DNA of 64,000 bases, taken from assembly GCA_020055645.1 (NCBI GenBank), contig CM034548.1, positions 41,842,296 to 41,906,295 of the forward strand, read 5' to 3'. Positions 24,650 to 38,590 of the stretch are shown piece by piece (position 1 is the stretch's first letter; the number at the start of each line of letters is the position of its first letter). Below the pieces are notes generated by a model, which was given only the letters and a program-made list of their open reading frames with translations, was not told the origin of the DNA and ran no database searches. The position numbers and the translations under genes are program-made. The DNA comes from Tomocerus qinae (Eukaryota; Arthropoda; Collembola; Entomobryomorpha; Tomoceridae).

Positions 24650-27600
24650 CTAGATATATAAACAGACTCATGATTGCTACGATTTAACACAGTATGCAAA
24701 AAATTCCTGTTTTGTTGGTATTTTATCATGACAGACTTTTAGGTAAAAATGAATTTTATGGTAAATGATAATTATTTATTTAGAAAATGAAATTTTACCT
24801 GATCAAATATTTTTGTATTTCTTTCCCCAGTGGCAATCCAAATGTCACGGTAAAATGTCTCCAATATCGGATCACTGACGTCAACTTCGGGCTTAGAAAG
24901 AAGTCCCAAATGTTCACGAAATAATTTCATTCGTAGACTCTGGGCAAACCTTCCTGCTTTGTAATCTGCTCCGTTCATCGTCGATTGTACAAATAGTTCA
25001 TCCTGTAATTAGCAGTAGTAGTAAGTAACCTGATTTGAGTGACTTTGACCGTGCATTATTATCTTTCGTCTGAAGAATTTCATAAAATCCATCAAACTCT
25101 TTTTTCAAAAATGAAAATGATATTGATTGTTTTGATTGAAAAATGATTAAGACTTGTTTTAGGGAAATTTAACAGCCAATACCCACCCATAGGAATCATA
25201 GCAGACTTCCTTTAGATGGATGACTTACTTTTTGGTTTTCAATAACTGAATTTCATCTCTTGACCAACAAGCAAACAATACAATAAATAGTATAACTATA
25301 TAAAGGGTCACTGGTTGGATACAATATAACATTTTTTGGTATCCAAATACATTGACAACCAAGAATGAAAAATCTTTCTTTTTTAACAAATAATAAACAA
25401 CCAATTGGAGAAGGAAAGTAAGGGCTATACAAAGATAATGATTAGAACCAGACTTCAAGGTTTCGAAACTGACCTGGATGACGACAGCAACTTCCGAGTC
25501 CCTTTTCCCTATCATGCTCCTGTCATTGATATTGGCGGAACCACAAATGACCAAATTGTCGTCTACGATCATGAGCTTAGAATGGACGTAAATCAGCTCG
25601 GTCACCAAATCCCCATGAAGTTCTGAAAATGTTCGAAGTCCATGGAATGTCACGTACTGAGAAGGATCTTCAATTCCCGCATTACGGAGGCGTACCAGCA
25701 ATGCGTCCGGGCCCCTAATCCCATCAAGGCATTAATCATTTACAGTTCAATTTATAATTAGGATCACTACTCTTGCTAATTAAATCAATTAATAATTTTA
25801 ATAATTAGTGAAGTGATAACTTGATGTGAATTGTAGAGTAGGGTACGAAAATTCAGGTCACAAGGCAAGTAAAGGGAGATAAGTAGTGATATGATATCTT
25901 ACCTGCATATGGAAGAGTAGTTCCAATGAGTGATGGCGTGGATAGCCACTCCTCTCGCCGTCCCAACTTCCCCTTCGAATCCTGGCAGGAGAGGAATGAT
26001 GACAAAAACTCGAAATGTATTTCCCTCCCTGTGTAGAAAACCAAAACTTATTTTTAGCTGTTCATGGGTTAGAGTTAAAAGGAGTCCTGTTGTTGGATAT
26101 TTTCTCATGACAGTTGCAAAAACACATTTAAGTCTATGTGCCATTTAATTTGCAAACAGACAAGACAAGCCTCTATTAATTACTATTTTGCTTATTGGTT
26201 GACAACCCTATTAGCTACATAAGATTATAAAGTAATCAGCCAATTTCTATCATAATCACAAGTTATTATTTTACGAATTATGTATACCATTTGAGTTTTA
26301 GGTAGCGGTATTAAAAACAAGTTAAATACCCCTAAAACCGAATACCATTTTAATAAGTTGCAAATTGTCATTTTTACACAAGGAGGAAGAGGTACAAATA
26401 AGTTACTTGACCTGTGAGCCTTAAGGATCCTTTGGAGAAGAGCCTCCCCGATCCTGTTCTGTACTTGCTGATTGGCAATGGCCAAAGTGATGAAGAATTG
26501 GTTTTCGATGTAGACATAATGCTTGGCTTTTTCGATGGAGTCAACGTAGGCCTGCTGGATGCTGTCTTCAATCATATGAACCCCGGAACTCCATTGAGCA
26601 ACGCTTCTCACGATCTGGCCACGCCCCAGGTAAATCAAGTCAGTATTATAATACTAGAAGAAGAACTCTACATTAAGCAACGAAATTTTTGCTTACCTGA
26701 GCGGAAACTCTGCAAATGTTGGTTCTGTCCGTGATTATTGGATGCACGTGATCGTTCTTAAAATCGTAAGATTTAGGGATCAAATAGGGATACGCATTGT
26801 TCACCCTGGCTTTTTCATCCTGTAAACACAAAAAAGTACCATAGAAATTGGCTGCCTTTTAATATATTATATGGCACACACCTGAATCTTTATGGCATAG
26901 ATTTATATTTTCCAAAAGAAATTGTACACTGGTAAATACAAATAGTATTGATATCAAAGCTTTAAAAATATGTTTCCCTTTAAATAAGGGCATTACATTT
27001 TCCAAAAGCATTTTACTTAAAATGAGAATTTGGTCAGAATTTATATTAGATTGTAATTAGTAACTACTAACGGTTTATGGATTTTTTGTGACCTGGGAAA
27101 ATGATAATAATAAAGATTTAGCTATACGCATGGTGTGGTTACAAATTTTAAAATATTTTCTTGTACACCACATCAGTACAAAAAATCGAAAGCAAGTAAG
27201 CATATTTTGTTTCATTGATTCTCAAACATAAATTATTACATGATGGAGGTTAAAATGACTAATTCAGAAGTTCCAATAGCCATAAATATCGAAATAAACG
27301 TGACCTACTTTAACAGCATTCCAACGTTGAATGAAATGTCTGGCCACATCTCTGGCGGCATTTCCTTGGACCATCATGGCAATGTCATGCCAAGGCATTC
27401 TAGGAGTCGTGGATCGGTCCACCATGTCTAAACAAATCAAGTATGTTTGTACCTATTCTGGTTGGAATCCGGTAGTTTCATAGAAGAGAGAACTCTAACC
27501 TGTAAACGGAGATTCGAGGTCAACGAAGTCCTTGACTATGAAATTCGTGTAGTCCTTCCCCATCCACAGCTTAGCAGATCCTTGAAGTCCGAGAATTCCG

Positions 27601-30600
27601 TCCGGGTAAGACTTAGCTCGTATCGAGTTATTAGCCGACCGCTTCTTTCTGGACCTGTGACATAAAACTTATCAGTGTGTGGACTTCGACAAACCTTTAT
27701 CTGGGTTAAAAAAACACAATAGTATTTTTTATGAAAATTTTGAACACAGTAATGTGTATTTTTAGGAAATTACCAAAAATCACGACTATCAATACCTTAC
27801 GATGTCTCTTAAGCTAATAAGATAAATTTGAGGTGCTAGGGAGAATTTTTTCATGCACTCAGAAAGGAATTTAGAAAAAACTGTAATAAAAATTATATTT
27901 GTTCTGTGCCCATCTCCTTTATCTAATGAAATAAAAAAACAAAAAAGGTACCTGGGTTCCAAGCTGCGCTCTTTGTCATCCTCCCCGCCGTCGTCTTTCC
28001 TGTCGACATCGCTTTCCGAACTGGTTCCTTCGTCCTGCGACCCTTTCCGCCTGATGTGGCGGTCAATCCATTCTTTTCCATCGTCCTTCAAGTTTTTCGA
28101 CACCTTTGTCATCTTCCGAAGTAGTCCTTTCCGTCCTGTGGGTGGGGTTTCTCCTTTCAACGGAGTCGACGCATCTCTCTCCACAGGATCTTGTAGTACC
28201 TCCATCAGGGACAACCCGTTCCCATTTTCCAACTCCACTTCTTCTACCTCAACAGTTCCATTCGGTGTCGCGTCGTAAGTCTCCACTTTTGAAAACGTCA
28301 CTTTCATCTCAATTTGGGAGTCAACTTCAAGACTGGCAAAAATCCCAAAAACATCGAGTGAAATCTGATGAATTCAACCAAATGATGATGAATTCGACTA
28401 ACCACAAGAGAGCTTATTTAGTTGGCATTGTAAGTTTGAAAAAATCCAATTCCATAAAAACGGATGAATTCGGAATTTTCGAAAATCTCTGTGCGTATCA
28501 GCAAAAATTATTACTTCAATTTAACAGATACACATACGTCTGGAAATAAAGTATTGACTGTTGTGATCAACTTGGATCATTCTATGAAAACTTTTCTCGT
28601 CAATCAGAATAAAATCGAAAGAGCTTCAGGCTTCAGCGGAGTCAAAAGCTTCTAGACGGTGGCTAGCAATTAAATTAATATCAAATCGACATGAATGTAT
28701 AGTTGTAATTACTCACCCTGCATCGTCTACTTCGTCTGTGGAAGGAGGAGGCACAGCTGAATTGACGCCGGGATGATTAACTTTTGTGACGTTGTGTTCG
28801 ACGAGAGTGCCTATGGTGACCATGTTGGTCGCCTTGGCTAGGTGGAGGATGGAAGAAGGGTTGTTGCCGCCCCCGGGCTTACTAGACGTAATTTTCTTCT
28901 GCATGGCTCCCGTAGCCTTCTGATGAGAGGTCAAACTTCCCAAATCAGCTAACCTGCAAAGAAAGGACGCGTGAGTACTAACTAATAAGAAGACACCTCT
29001 ATGGTACCCTCAGAGATATCGGAGAAAATTTTCTAAGGTTAGGTTAAACATTCCCGACATCCGAGGACTAATTGTCATTGAGTATTAATTGAGGTTAAAT
29101 TAATTACTTGTGGTCGTGATTGTCCCAACGTCCATAGCAAAGATCGATACCACCAACGAAAGCATACATTTGATCAACCACAACCAGTTTCTCGTGGTGA
29201 GCCCACAGTAGAACTCCAGCGCTGACGTGGTCAGGATGTCTAAGAACCTAATATAGATATTTCATTATTACTTCAGAGCCAAGTTTTGCATTCGACGTTA
29301 AATTTGGTCATCATAAGAATTAAAATTATTTAGAAGTGCTTATTACTTTAATATTTTCATTATCTTGTTCCACCAACTTTTGCTTGCTGTAAAAACTGTT
29401 GATTCCCAATGCAAGATTCACCTCTTTGTACAAGAGCACAAATATTTTCACTCCGTCTTTCTGGAAATAAAAGAACAGGCAAATTAACAATCCACGAATG
29501 CTTACAGAGGCAAACAATATACACAATTATTTAAGTGTCCTTTTTAGTATTTGCCCAGCAGTTGAGATTTGCGTGACAAAAATCGGTGGGAATAATTTTA
29601 TAAGCTTTAAGGTAAAGACTTACAGCTTTTCGTTGCAACAGTTTGTCCAATCGCCACTTTTCGCCTTCAACGACGGGTCGTTTCATGTAGATCTCTGGAC
29701 TTAGCCACCAATCAGAAATGAAAATCTCGTCAGTAGCTGCCTCAATCGTATCTGCCACTGCCGCCATGTAACTCTTTCCGTCAACAAACCATTTGGCATC
29801 CACATTAGAACGGATGGGGGCGTAGGAATTGAATCGATTCGTATCCAAAAATGCCCTGGCGGCTTTATCACATCAATATAAAATCAGTTAGCCCAACTTG
29901 CGACTCAAATGAGGAAGAGGATTAAAATTCTGTCGTTAACACCTTCCGTAGTTGTGATCTTTCGGAGAAAGTCCAGCCACTCCTTCCCTTTGCGCTTCGT
30001 CCAACATTTCACCACCAATTGCCTACATCCATACATACTATGAGTAAACTGAATAATCTACTTAAAAAACAGAACACTAATACACCCCACCCACTCACAC
30101 AATATTGGAAACCCCGATCACAGAAACCAAAAAGATGATTTATTTCCTTACCGTGTCAAATTGGAAATGATGACCCCATGTGGGACGCCCGTGTCGTACA
30201 ATCCAGAAGAAACTTCGAATTCATTATCAATGAGCATGACGCAATGAATGCGGCCGTCCTTCGGTCTCATGTAGGCCACGAAAGTGTCCTTAGCAATGAG
30301 CCACCGTTGCTGCCACTGGCCACACCACTCCCCACAGCATCGTTGGAGTCTACATGGAAAATCTCATGTTACTTTATCTCTCCAATGTCTCCTGGCCCTG
30401 CTTACCAGGCAAGGGCGCCATCTCCCACCCCGCCGAGTCTGATGCCCAGACCAGACTCACCAGGACAATCTCACCCACCCAATCACACAGAGAGAAGAGA
30501 GAGACTACCTCTTTCTCATCCAGCTGGGAGCAGCACAGACAAATCATTATTAATTAGTAGTTGCCCACAAAGAAGAGGGGGAGCAGACGGTGGGGGAACT

Positions 30601-33600
30601 ATGTACCTGAAACACGGATGGTTGACACAGGTGCAGAGGCCGAAAGTGCATCTCTGCGTACGCGTCGTTCCTGTCCGTTTGAGAATCAGCCCTTCCTTCC
30701 CTTTCGGACCCAGACCGCTGACGAAAGACAAATGACTCACTTCCAAAAACTCTAGCTGCAATTTCAGGATATAAGGTCATAAGTAGAAATTAGCAAAGAG
30801 ACTATACTTTCCATACGATACGAACTTTAATAGTGGAAAGTAAAGATTGTCTGAAGAAATATATATTTACTTTCATGTTTCTTTCAAAAACATGTTAATG
30901 TTTGTTGAAAAACTTAAATTCCTTTTTTAAAGTGGTATTTTCAGAAAACTAATCAATGAATTTAAATGACAAGGATTATTTTAAGCAAAATGCATTTCTT
31001 CAAAAACAATTATTTTGTGAGTACTTAATTTATACCGTTTCGTGGTGATTACGGAAAGCTCTTGTCTTGAGTAAATTCTGTAAGTAGGATTCCAAAATTT
31101 GTTTTCTCTCCTCTTGCATATCAGAGGGTACCAGAGCCTCTGGACGTTTAGGAAATCTGCCATAAGCAAAAAGCTGTAGCATCTGCATACAGATGACAAG
31201 GTGAAAGTGAATTATTATCTTACGTACCTAGGGAATTTTCCAGACTCATCTTTATTTGATTTGTAGCTTTCTCGCCTTTCTCGATGTATTTTCGTTGGAA
31301 ATGGGATGCTTAGAGTTGCTCTGTGACAACACAAAGAAGAGATCAATTCAATCAAGAAGGTTAACCTACTAATGAGATCTAAACGCTACCACAGTGTCAT
31401 TATGGTCATCATTATATTTAAATTAGCCAATTGTATCATTTACCCAAAAGACAAAAAAAATTCCTCATAAGATTTTTCATTGGCTTTAAATTAAATATTT
31501 CACAATACAATTCCATGGGACTGTAGCAAGGGTCAGGGTCAGCAACCATGATAGCGTTTACTTTACCTTGCTTTATTTTATTTTAGATTTTCATTCTACC
31601 TGTACAACTGTAATTGTTGATTTAGATGCTGGAAATGTTTGTAGCGACGTTTGATCGTCCACGTGTAATCTCCGTGCTCTATTTGTATCACATACAAGTT
31701 TGGACTCAAACGATGAGTTGATGCCGTTCTCTCTACGTCAATAATTTTCACATTGATGGGTCTACCTGGGACGAAGCATCTTCGATTGGGTGTTTTAAAA
31801 CTTTGTGGAGGTGAATGAACTGTGCGGTACGAAATGACCATAGACTCTGTTGAAGGAATAAAATTCTTAATGGAAAACCAATTACTGATGATATTATCGA
31901 TCCCAAAATATAATCACACACATGTTAGTAGTGTATTAGAGTCTATGAGACCTCGGAAGTAAGGAAAATATTTGCGGCTAGACTGGAAACTTTAGAAAAT
32001 CAGGTTTAAAATCAATGTTTTGCAGCAATACAATGCTTTGAATTGCAATTTTGCAAGTTAGCAAGGAATTTTTGCACCAAATTATATTTCCATGAACCGT
32101 AACCTCCTAAAATATCTGCTAGAGTTTCCAGCCAGGCTTTTAAACTCCGTGGTCTCTTTTAGATCCTATTATATTGTAAAATGTCAGTACTACTCAAATC
32201 ATTTGTTGTTGAATCAACCATTTGGAGCATGCCACTCACTCTTCTCTGCCACAAACAGCTATCCCCGATTTATAAATATGACAAATAAAACCATGCCATG
32301 CGTTCAAACAATAAGGAATCCCTCGATCTCAAATATACACTGGCAACAGACAAAATGTTAATAAAGTTACTGACACAGAATAAATCATCCAACACAAATC
32401 AAACACGGCCAACATTACAAAGTGCACACCTGCATAGTCAGCCAAAATGTAATTATGTGTAAATGTAAATCCGAGTAATTTTCCCCTAAATACAAACACA
32501 CTTAAGTAAGACCCGTAATAATTGATATTGTTTAGTAAAACGGTGTTGGTGCCACTCAAAAAAACACAAAATTGCACACACTTAAAATGTAAATCTAACC
32601 TTCGATCACCTTCTTCCAAATAGACTGTTCTGCAATAAATATTGAAAATTAAATGAACACAATTTAAAAACTTGTCATTTTTGAAAACGACAAAATAAAC
32701 AAATTATAAAACGTGTTGCCCTTTATAGCTATAACCTCTACGCATTTTGAGATCCAAATTCCTTAATAAAAATGAAACTATAGTTAATATTGTTGGGAAA
32801 TAAAAAACGAAACTAAATTGTCCAATCAGCAAATTTTTACGAACATAATGTACAGACGAGTGCATCTCATCCAGTGACATCATTTATTACGAACGATATT
32901 ATGATTTAATAATAAATGCAAATAGCCTTCTTTATAGCATTGAATTCTTATTTAAAAACCATTTTTGTGGAAACGTATTGCAAGCTGTGAGGCCTGCGGT
33001 AATTAAATTAGTAATTTAAAATTCTAGAATCTAGAAATTACTCTCAATTTTACAAATGAATGATCACAAAAAAGTACTGTGTGATAAATAGCAAATAAAA
33101 AAAATTTCAATTTATGTTAAAATAAAAAAATTGCTAAAACTGGCTAAGTGTCAGCATTGAAAACTGGGTGTTTTTGATGCATGAGTTGGGGTATGATTTT
33201 TCCTAGTCTTGAAGCAGAAGCAATCTCAAATTACTTTCCGGTAATATCTATTGCATAGCTATACATACAAATTAGAAATTACTTTTTCAATTTTAGAAAT
33301 TTCATTTAAGTAAAATAAACTTGGTTTTTTTTGTTTTTTCTAAATCTCGTAGCAGAGGCAATGATAAATTAGTTTTGATTTGACCCGTGAATCCACCAAA
33401 CGCCTACAAATTGTTGGAACACAACATTGACGTCATCATTATTTATATTCAGAAATAGGAGGTTTCGCTGAAGGCTGTATATACAAATATGTGTCACGTT
33501 TCCTATTCGGACTTCGGAGCAATGTCGTTTCAAACTCGTGAGGTCAAATTGGTAATGTCGAAGGAGCCAATATTGTCAACTGATAAAATCATATTAAAAA

Positions 33601-33725
33601 TTGAATATTGATATTATAAATAAATGTGACTAATTCTTACTGATGGATTCTTTTCCATCGCCGTCTTCTTCGACTGGGAGCTCCAAATCTTCGTATTCGG
33701 AGTCCACTTGGTCAACCTCGGCCAT
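23927..33725 (-). CDS. Pld: Phospholipase D (PX-PH type, PLD1/2 family)
   Basis: This enzyme hydrolyses phosphatidylcholine to phosphatidic acid and choline at cellular membranes. I rebuilt 21 coding exons, all phase-consistent: 33641-33725, 31600-31846, 31224-31320, 31036-31182, 30607-30755, 30152-30349, 29943-30022, 29624-29862, 29347-29460, 29108-29247, 28717-28953, 27952-28332, 27500-27654, 27309-27427, 26697-26819, 26412-26614, 25903-26028, 25474-25714, 24799-25002, 24527-24649, 23927-24028. They total 3510 nt and 1169 residues, near the ~1070-1280 usual in animals. Domains in order: short acidic N-terminus; PX (about 45-140); PH (about 193-334); HKD1 with HxKxxxxD at H470/K472/D477; a linker (about 499-704) rich in charged residues; HKD2 at H991/K993/D998; and the conserved C-terminus ending LWT. 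Both catalytic motifs are intact. The ATG at 33725 is the first in frame with the acidic start [17 protein letters not shown]. Assignment is firm; a few acceptors (the 26614 exon) are less certain. Confidence 0.95.
25474..25714 (-). CDS. Pld: Pld exon 18: second HKD catalytic motif
   Basis: The exon contains [16 protein letters not shown] then [19 protein letters not shown], which gives H991, K993, D998 and the GSANINDRS signature of the eukaryotic PLD superfamily. It is bounded by GATTAG|GGGC and CATCCAG|GTCAG, both in phase. The active site appears complete. Confidence 0.95.
29108..29247 (-). CDS. Pld: Pld exon 10: first HKD catalytic motif
   Basis: The exon encodes [20 protein letters not shown] then [20 protein letters not shown], giving HxKxxxxD (H470, K472, D477) followed by the GG(I/V)D signature. 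In the family this half-site pairs with HKD2 to form one active site through a phospho-histidine intermediate. All key residues are present. Confidence 0.95.
30152..30755 (-). CDS. Pld: Pld exons 5-6: PH domain
   Basis: Exon 5 (30607-30755) starts [20 protein letters not shown], the conserved link into the PLD PH domain. Exon 6 (30152-30349) carries [19 protein letters not shown] and the following beta strands; exon 7 finishes the domain. The intron between them (30350-30606) is GC-richer than most introns here and is open in other frames, but those ORFs are shadows. Confidence 0.9.
31600..31846 (-). CDS. Pld: Pld exon 2: PX domain core
   Basis: This exon encodes residues ~29-110, including [17 protein letters not shown] and [19 protein letters not shown]. 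That is the phosphoinositide-binding PX pattern (Arg/Lys-rich RRYKHF strand-helix). It is entered through CAACAG|AG and left through ACAG|GTAGAA, and it follows the longest intron of the gene (31847-33640, 1.8 kb). The fold continues into exon 3 (IPFPTK). Confidence 0.9.
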
Positions 33726-34433
33726 TGTCTTTTAATTCACTGGGCTAAATACCACATATGACCATTGCACCAGTTTATTTTCGGCATCCACACCTTATCA
33801 GACCCTAACTAATAACAAACTTAATTTATTTATATTTCATCATCAACCAAAATAAAAAGGTAGGAAGACGAACGGAAAAGTTACATGGATTGAGGTGAGT
33901 ACAGATCATTTCAAACGTCCGTGCGGAGCCCACAGCCAGATTGTAGTGTTGCTAGATCCACTCCTAAGTATTCCTTCCTAGCGAATTCATCATCAAAGCA
34001 CTGTATAATGGAAGATGATTGCTCTTGTTCTTCAGATCAGAACATATTGACCAAATTTCACCTGTAAAAGCAGGTAAATGAAGAACTGGTCGTGTACTGT
34101 TATATAAATGGTAAATGGAAGTTTATACGAAATTAAAGTGTAGGTTTCGAAAGAGTTTAATCTTATTTACATGCAAAAAAAGTCTTCTTAGGAAAACATT
34201 GACCGCCGGAATATCAGGAATCAAGATGATGGGTTTTTGGTAGGAGAATTTTTAACAATACTTTTTAATTTAGCCAAATTAATTTATATACTGATTACAC
34301 TTATTAGCATTTTAAAATTTTTTACTTAACTTAAATTATTGATGTGGTACATGTACATGAAGTACCTACTTGACTACCTGACTGAACTATGTATTTTATT
34401 ACCCCATTATTGGCAATTGAAGTTGTACAGAAA

Positions 34434-34490
34434 TGCTAACATCGACTGAAATTGTCAGAATGCTGAAATCGACTAAAATTGGCTGAAGGC
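34434..34490. repeat. Imperfect 27-bp tandem duplication
   Basis: TGCTAACATCGACTGAAATT... is followed directly by TGCTGAAATCGACTAAAATT..., and a partial third copy begins GGCTGAAATC. Units are about 27 bp. No function is evident. Confidence 0.5.
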
Positions 34491-37400
34491 TGAAATCCTC
34501 CTGATCTGTCTGTTGTCCTAATTTTTTCCTGAATTATTTCCAGGTCTCAATTTCTCACTAATTTGTATCCAGAAAGTGGTAGCTACCAGACCAATAACAG
34601 AATCCTACTACCTTTAAAATCAGGAAAAAGGGATTAAAAGTACTACCTTAATTGTGACATATACGATTGTGGGAAATTGCAATGTTTTATTTGGAATTTA
34701 AGCTTCCAAAGATCTCTTTTACATGCAAACAGCATAGCATGAAGTGGAGTTCATAAGCATGGCAACTTCATAGGGCCAGAATCTGTATTGATATGATGAT
34801 ATATTATGATGGAGACTGGATTATTGCATAATTGTATTTCGGCAGCGGGCTGGACTGAAGTTGTAGGTGATGCCTTGCTTTGATTTTTGGCCCCCCTTAT
34901 ACGTTTTAAGATTTGTACATTGGCAATATTTTTGGCATAAACATCGCAAAGGTCAGCAATTGTTGAAATGTATTCCCTAAAATTATCGTCAAAAATCTGC
35001 CATATGTGATTTGTCTGTGGTCACTGGCGGTCGGCTTACATGCCCCGGTCCCTCTCTGCCTGCTCACCAGATCGAGTTGCGGGACAGTGTTGAGTCGTTG
35101 CGTCTCATGGTTCAGTACTCTTCACTAAGTCTCTTCGTGTAAGTCTGTACACTTAGTAAAGTTGTTCCGGGAGTCACTGCAAGTAAGACCTCGCGGCTTG
35201 AGAGGTAGCATAGCTCTACTAATCAATAGTAGTAGCCGTGCTCTCCCCCTAACACACACACATAGTCAAAAATGGGAACTCTTATCAATCCGCCATCCCT
35301 CATGAATATGAGCCCTGCCCTGGTTGTTAATATATGTAAAAGTGAATTATCACCTTTTTATTGCGGTACATCGTATCCCAACTTTCTTTTTGGGGAAAAC
35401 CCAATGAAAATGATCAAATTTCCCTCGAAATCAGTATCATATATATAACTTATGTGACTGTTAATATGCAAAAAAGGAAAGTAGCAGCAACCTTTATAAT
35501 TAATGATATTCATCAGGGTCAATGTGTTGCCACTTCAAATAAATTTTAGATTATTTTTAATTGTCAATTTTGAATTTACTTGGAAATATTTTAAGTTCTC
35601 CGATTACTTGTAAGCACCAAAGAAAATATAATATGCAGAGCGAGAAGAAGAGAGAATAAATGAATGTTTAAAGAAGATGTACACAATGAATTTGCAACTT
35701 TTATTCGACACGGTCACATAATAATTGTCTTACTATTAGTCTAGTTGTATTGTGTATGTGGTGTACAGTCGACAGGAGAGCAGCCAGTAAGTGTGATCAG
35801 ATTGATAATTTATTGATTGACTACGTATCAGGAGTTTTGTTGTCCATCACGTATACTCAGTTCTAGACACAACACAGTCACAACAATCATGGAGTCAGAC
35901 ACACCAGATACATTTCCTCGCTTCCCGACAGCTTTAGAGGCTTCAAAATTTCTGCTTTTAGTTAATGAACTTTGAATTGCATTGTAATCGTAATATGAGA
36001 ATGAGAGTAGAGGAGATTTCGAAAGGCGTATGTATGCTTCTTAAGAACATATCATGGAGATATCCCATCAAAATACGGGACTCAGTTGGGCATCGAAGTT
36101 AGCACTCGCACAATAAAAATTGCAAAGAAATTTTGCTAAAACTTCTCCTTTCAAAAGTTGTCAAATATTTTTTTCTGGAAGAGGTTTTTTCGCAAAGTAC
36201 AGGATGGATTTGCAAGAAACTTGTAACTAGATAATTTAAGCAAAAGCATATTTCTTGGAAATTTTTATTGTGGGAATCCTTTTAAGTTTCCACTGCCAAC
36301 TCAGCCATTTTCTCATGGAACTGTCTATGATAGCTTCTCTGATGTGAGTGAGCAGTCAGGTCAATAATAGTGTACGTTTGAAAATGAACGTCTCCGTCGT
36401 AGATATCTCAAGTACTTTGTAGTATTTTATTAGTAGTAGGGGCACTATCGACGTCCGTGCACTTCACACACACTTTAACAGAGAGATGTGTCCATAGTTC
36501 GTCGGGAGAGAAGTGGTGAGCAAAGTAGACCGATGAATGCTGGTTTGATTGATTATTCTACTACAACAACGCAGTACAATGCAATCGTGTTGTACATTAC
36601 TTTTAATAATAATTATAAATTATATTCACATTCGACTCACAATTACATGAATACGAGTTTGTTATATTATTTTAAACTAAATTTTAATTCCTTAACAGCT
36701 AATGACAGTGCCGCTTCGCACAGACCTTACTTTTACTTAAATAAGTAGGTAATAATGTAACAATATAATATTATTTGTTAGACTGTTTACAATTACTTTT
36801 TGTATTTTCTACTACCTACACACACTCGCACTTTGTACATATACACTCTCCACACATGCCTAAATATATATATATAATTATTACAATAATAGTAACCGCG
36901 CCTCTCTAATGAATCTTCATTTTCTTCCCAGCCTCACAATTGCTGGATGCCACATAACTTGTTAGATCCACCTAAATACATACACAACAGGACGCAGTCC
37001 CACAGACCTCCAGCCAGTCCTTTTTAAGCTATATTATAGGTAAGCAAGTCTATATACGTAATCAAAGAATAGCAGGCGACTGGACTGACTGAGAGAGAAC
37101 ATAACCCAAAAAGATGCCATCAACACCGTCCACTTTTAAATTACCCAGTCCACATATACGTGGCACTGGGCATTATTGGCACCCTCCCAACTTCCCAACC
37201 TGCACTGTCCAGATCTGATTCCACACCTTTGTGCCAACAACAGTCACTCCGGGTGGAGTCATTAGCAGTAGATCGGAAATGTATTTCAACGCAATTATTT
37301 AGAGCGCTGCTACAGCTCCGGAAGTTCAGATTTAGTCGCTTTAAATGAATAAAATATTGGATTTTGTTAATTGTAAAACTACATGTATTCAAGACTGTAA

Positions 37401-38486
37401 GCAGTGTCTTAAAGAGCATGCAATTCTAGACTGACTTCCCGATTTGTAATTGCAGCACTTAAGCTACTTTTTAATGTATATTTGACATAGTTTCAGAAAA
37501 AATCTGCCATATCTTAAAAAATTTGCTAAACAATTAGATAAATTTATTTAGGATATATTAGAAAATATTTACGTGCATAAAATAAATACACTTCCGAAGC
37601 CCTGCCAAGTCACAAAATTCTGCAGTGTCAAAACATGGATCCATTGAGAGGGTCACCCGCTCTTCTTTCGAAGTTCAAGAAAAGTACTACAACGGCTGTT
37701 CACTAGCTTCCACCCACAATGGTTGGTATCTTAAAATGGTGGCGGTTGGTTTAGAGACTTGGCGAAGTCCAGGGCGGACCACGAAAGACTCTAAGGGCAC
37801 AAATCAGTAGTTAAGGAAGAAGGCATTTTTGTCAGCGCAGTGTCTATTTGTGGCACTTGTTACCATTAAGTACAGGGAATCGTATACTATATTTGATAAA
37901 CTTGCATAGGTAAATATTATGAATTAATCAAAGTTACCCTGATTTACTATTTACCACTTTTTGCACTAGGCCGAATGTTTATTTTTCCCATTTACAATTT
38001 ATTTAAATAATAGTAGATTTAGTTGACTATGATGGGAGAAGGCATACATCTATTGCAGTTTTAACGTGTCAGTAAATTTAATTTATCAATTGATCTCGCG
38101 TTGTCCGCCTCGGAATATTGCTAAGTCTCTGTTGGTATTGCTTGATTGACATACGCACACCAGCCAGCCCCATAAAAACTCCGTTAACTACATTTAATGA
38201 GGTACCTAGATACCTTACTTATTCGACTAACTAATATTTGCTTACTACTTCCATTATTCATTAATGTATTACTATATGGTTATTATGATTCCACTCTCTC
38301 GTCACAGTCACAATACTCTACTAATTATTAATTGACCCCCAATGAATGGGCATTGACCGGGAGCATACAGCGCTAATTGTAACAAGACAAGTGCTGTCTA
38401 CCCGTTGAGGTCAAGTCGACTATTGGCGGTTGAAGGTTAAGCAGTCGAAATCACTTTGTTCGAATAGTGGCTTTAGAGCTACGGTA

Positions 38487-38590
38487 CATACAAATTAATA
38501 GAATGTTAAACTAATGTCCCACCATCTAATACAAATTAATAAAATTTAAACAATACTCAAACGCCGAATGCAAATTAGCAGAATAGAAAC
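38487..38590. repeat. Three imperfect ~42-bp tandem units
   Basis: ACATACAAATTAATAGAATG, then ATACAAATTAATAAAATTTA, then ATGCAAATTAGCAGAATAGA, spaced about 40-45 bp apart. This is a degraded short tandem array. Confidence 0.5.

Noticed and set aside
30178-30735. 185-codon plus-strand ORF over Pld exons 5-6
   Set aside because: It is the antisense shadow of the PH-domain exons, which are conserved on the minus strand.
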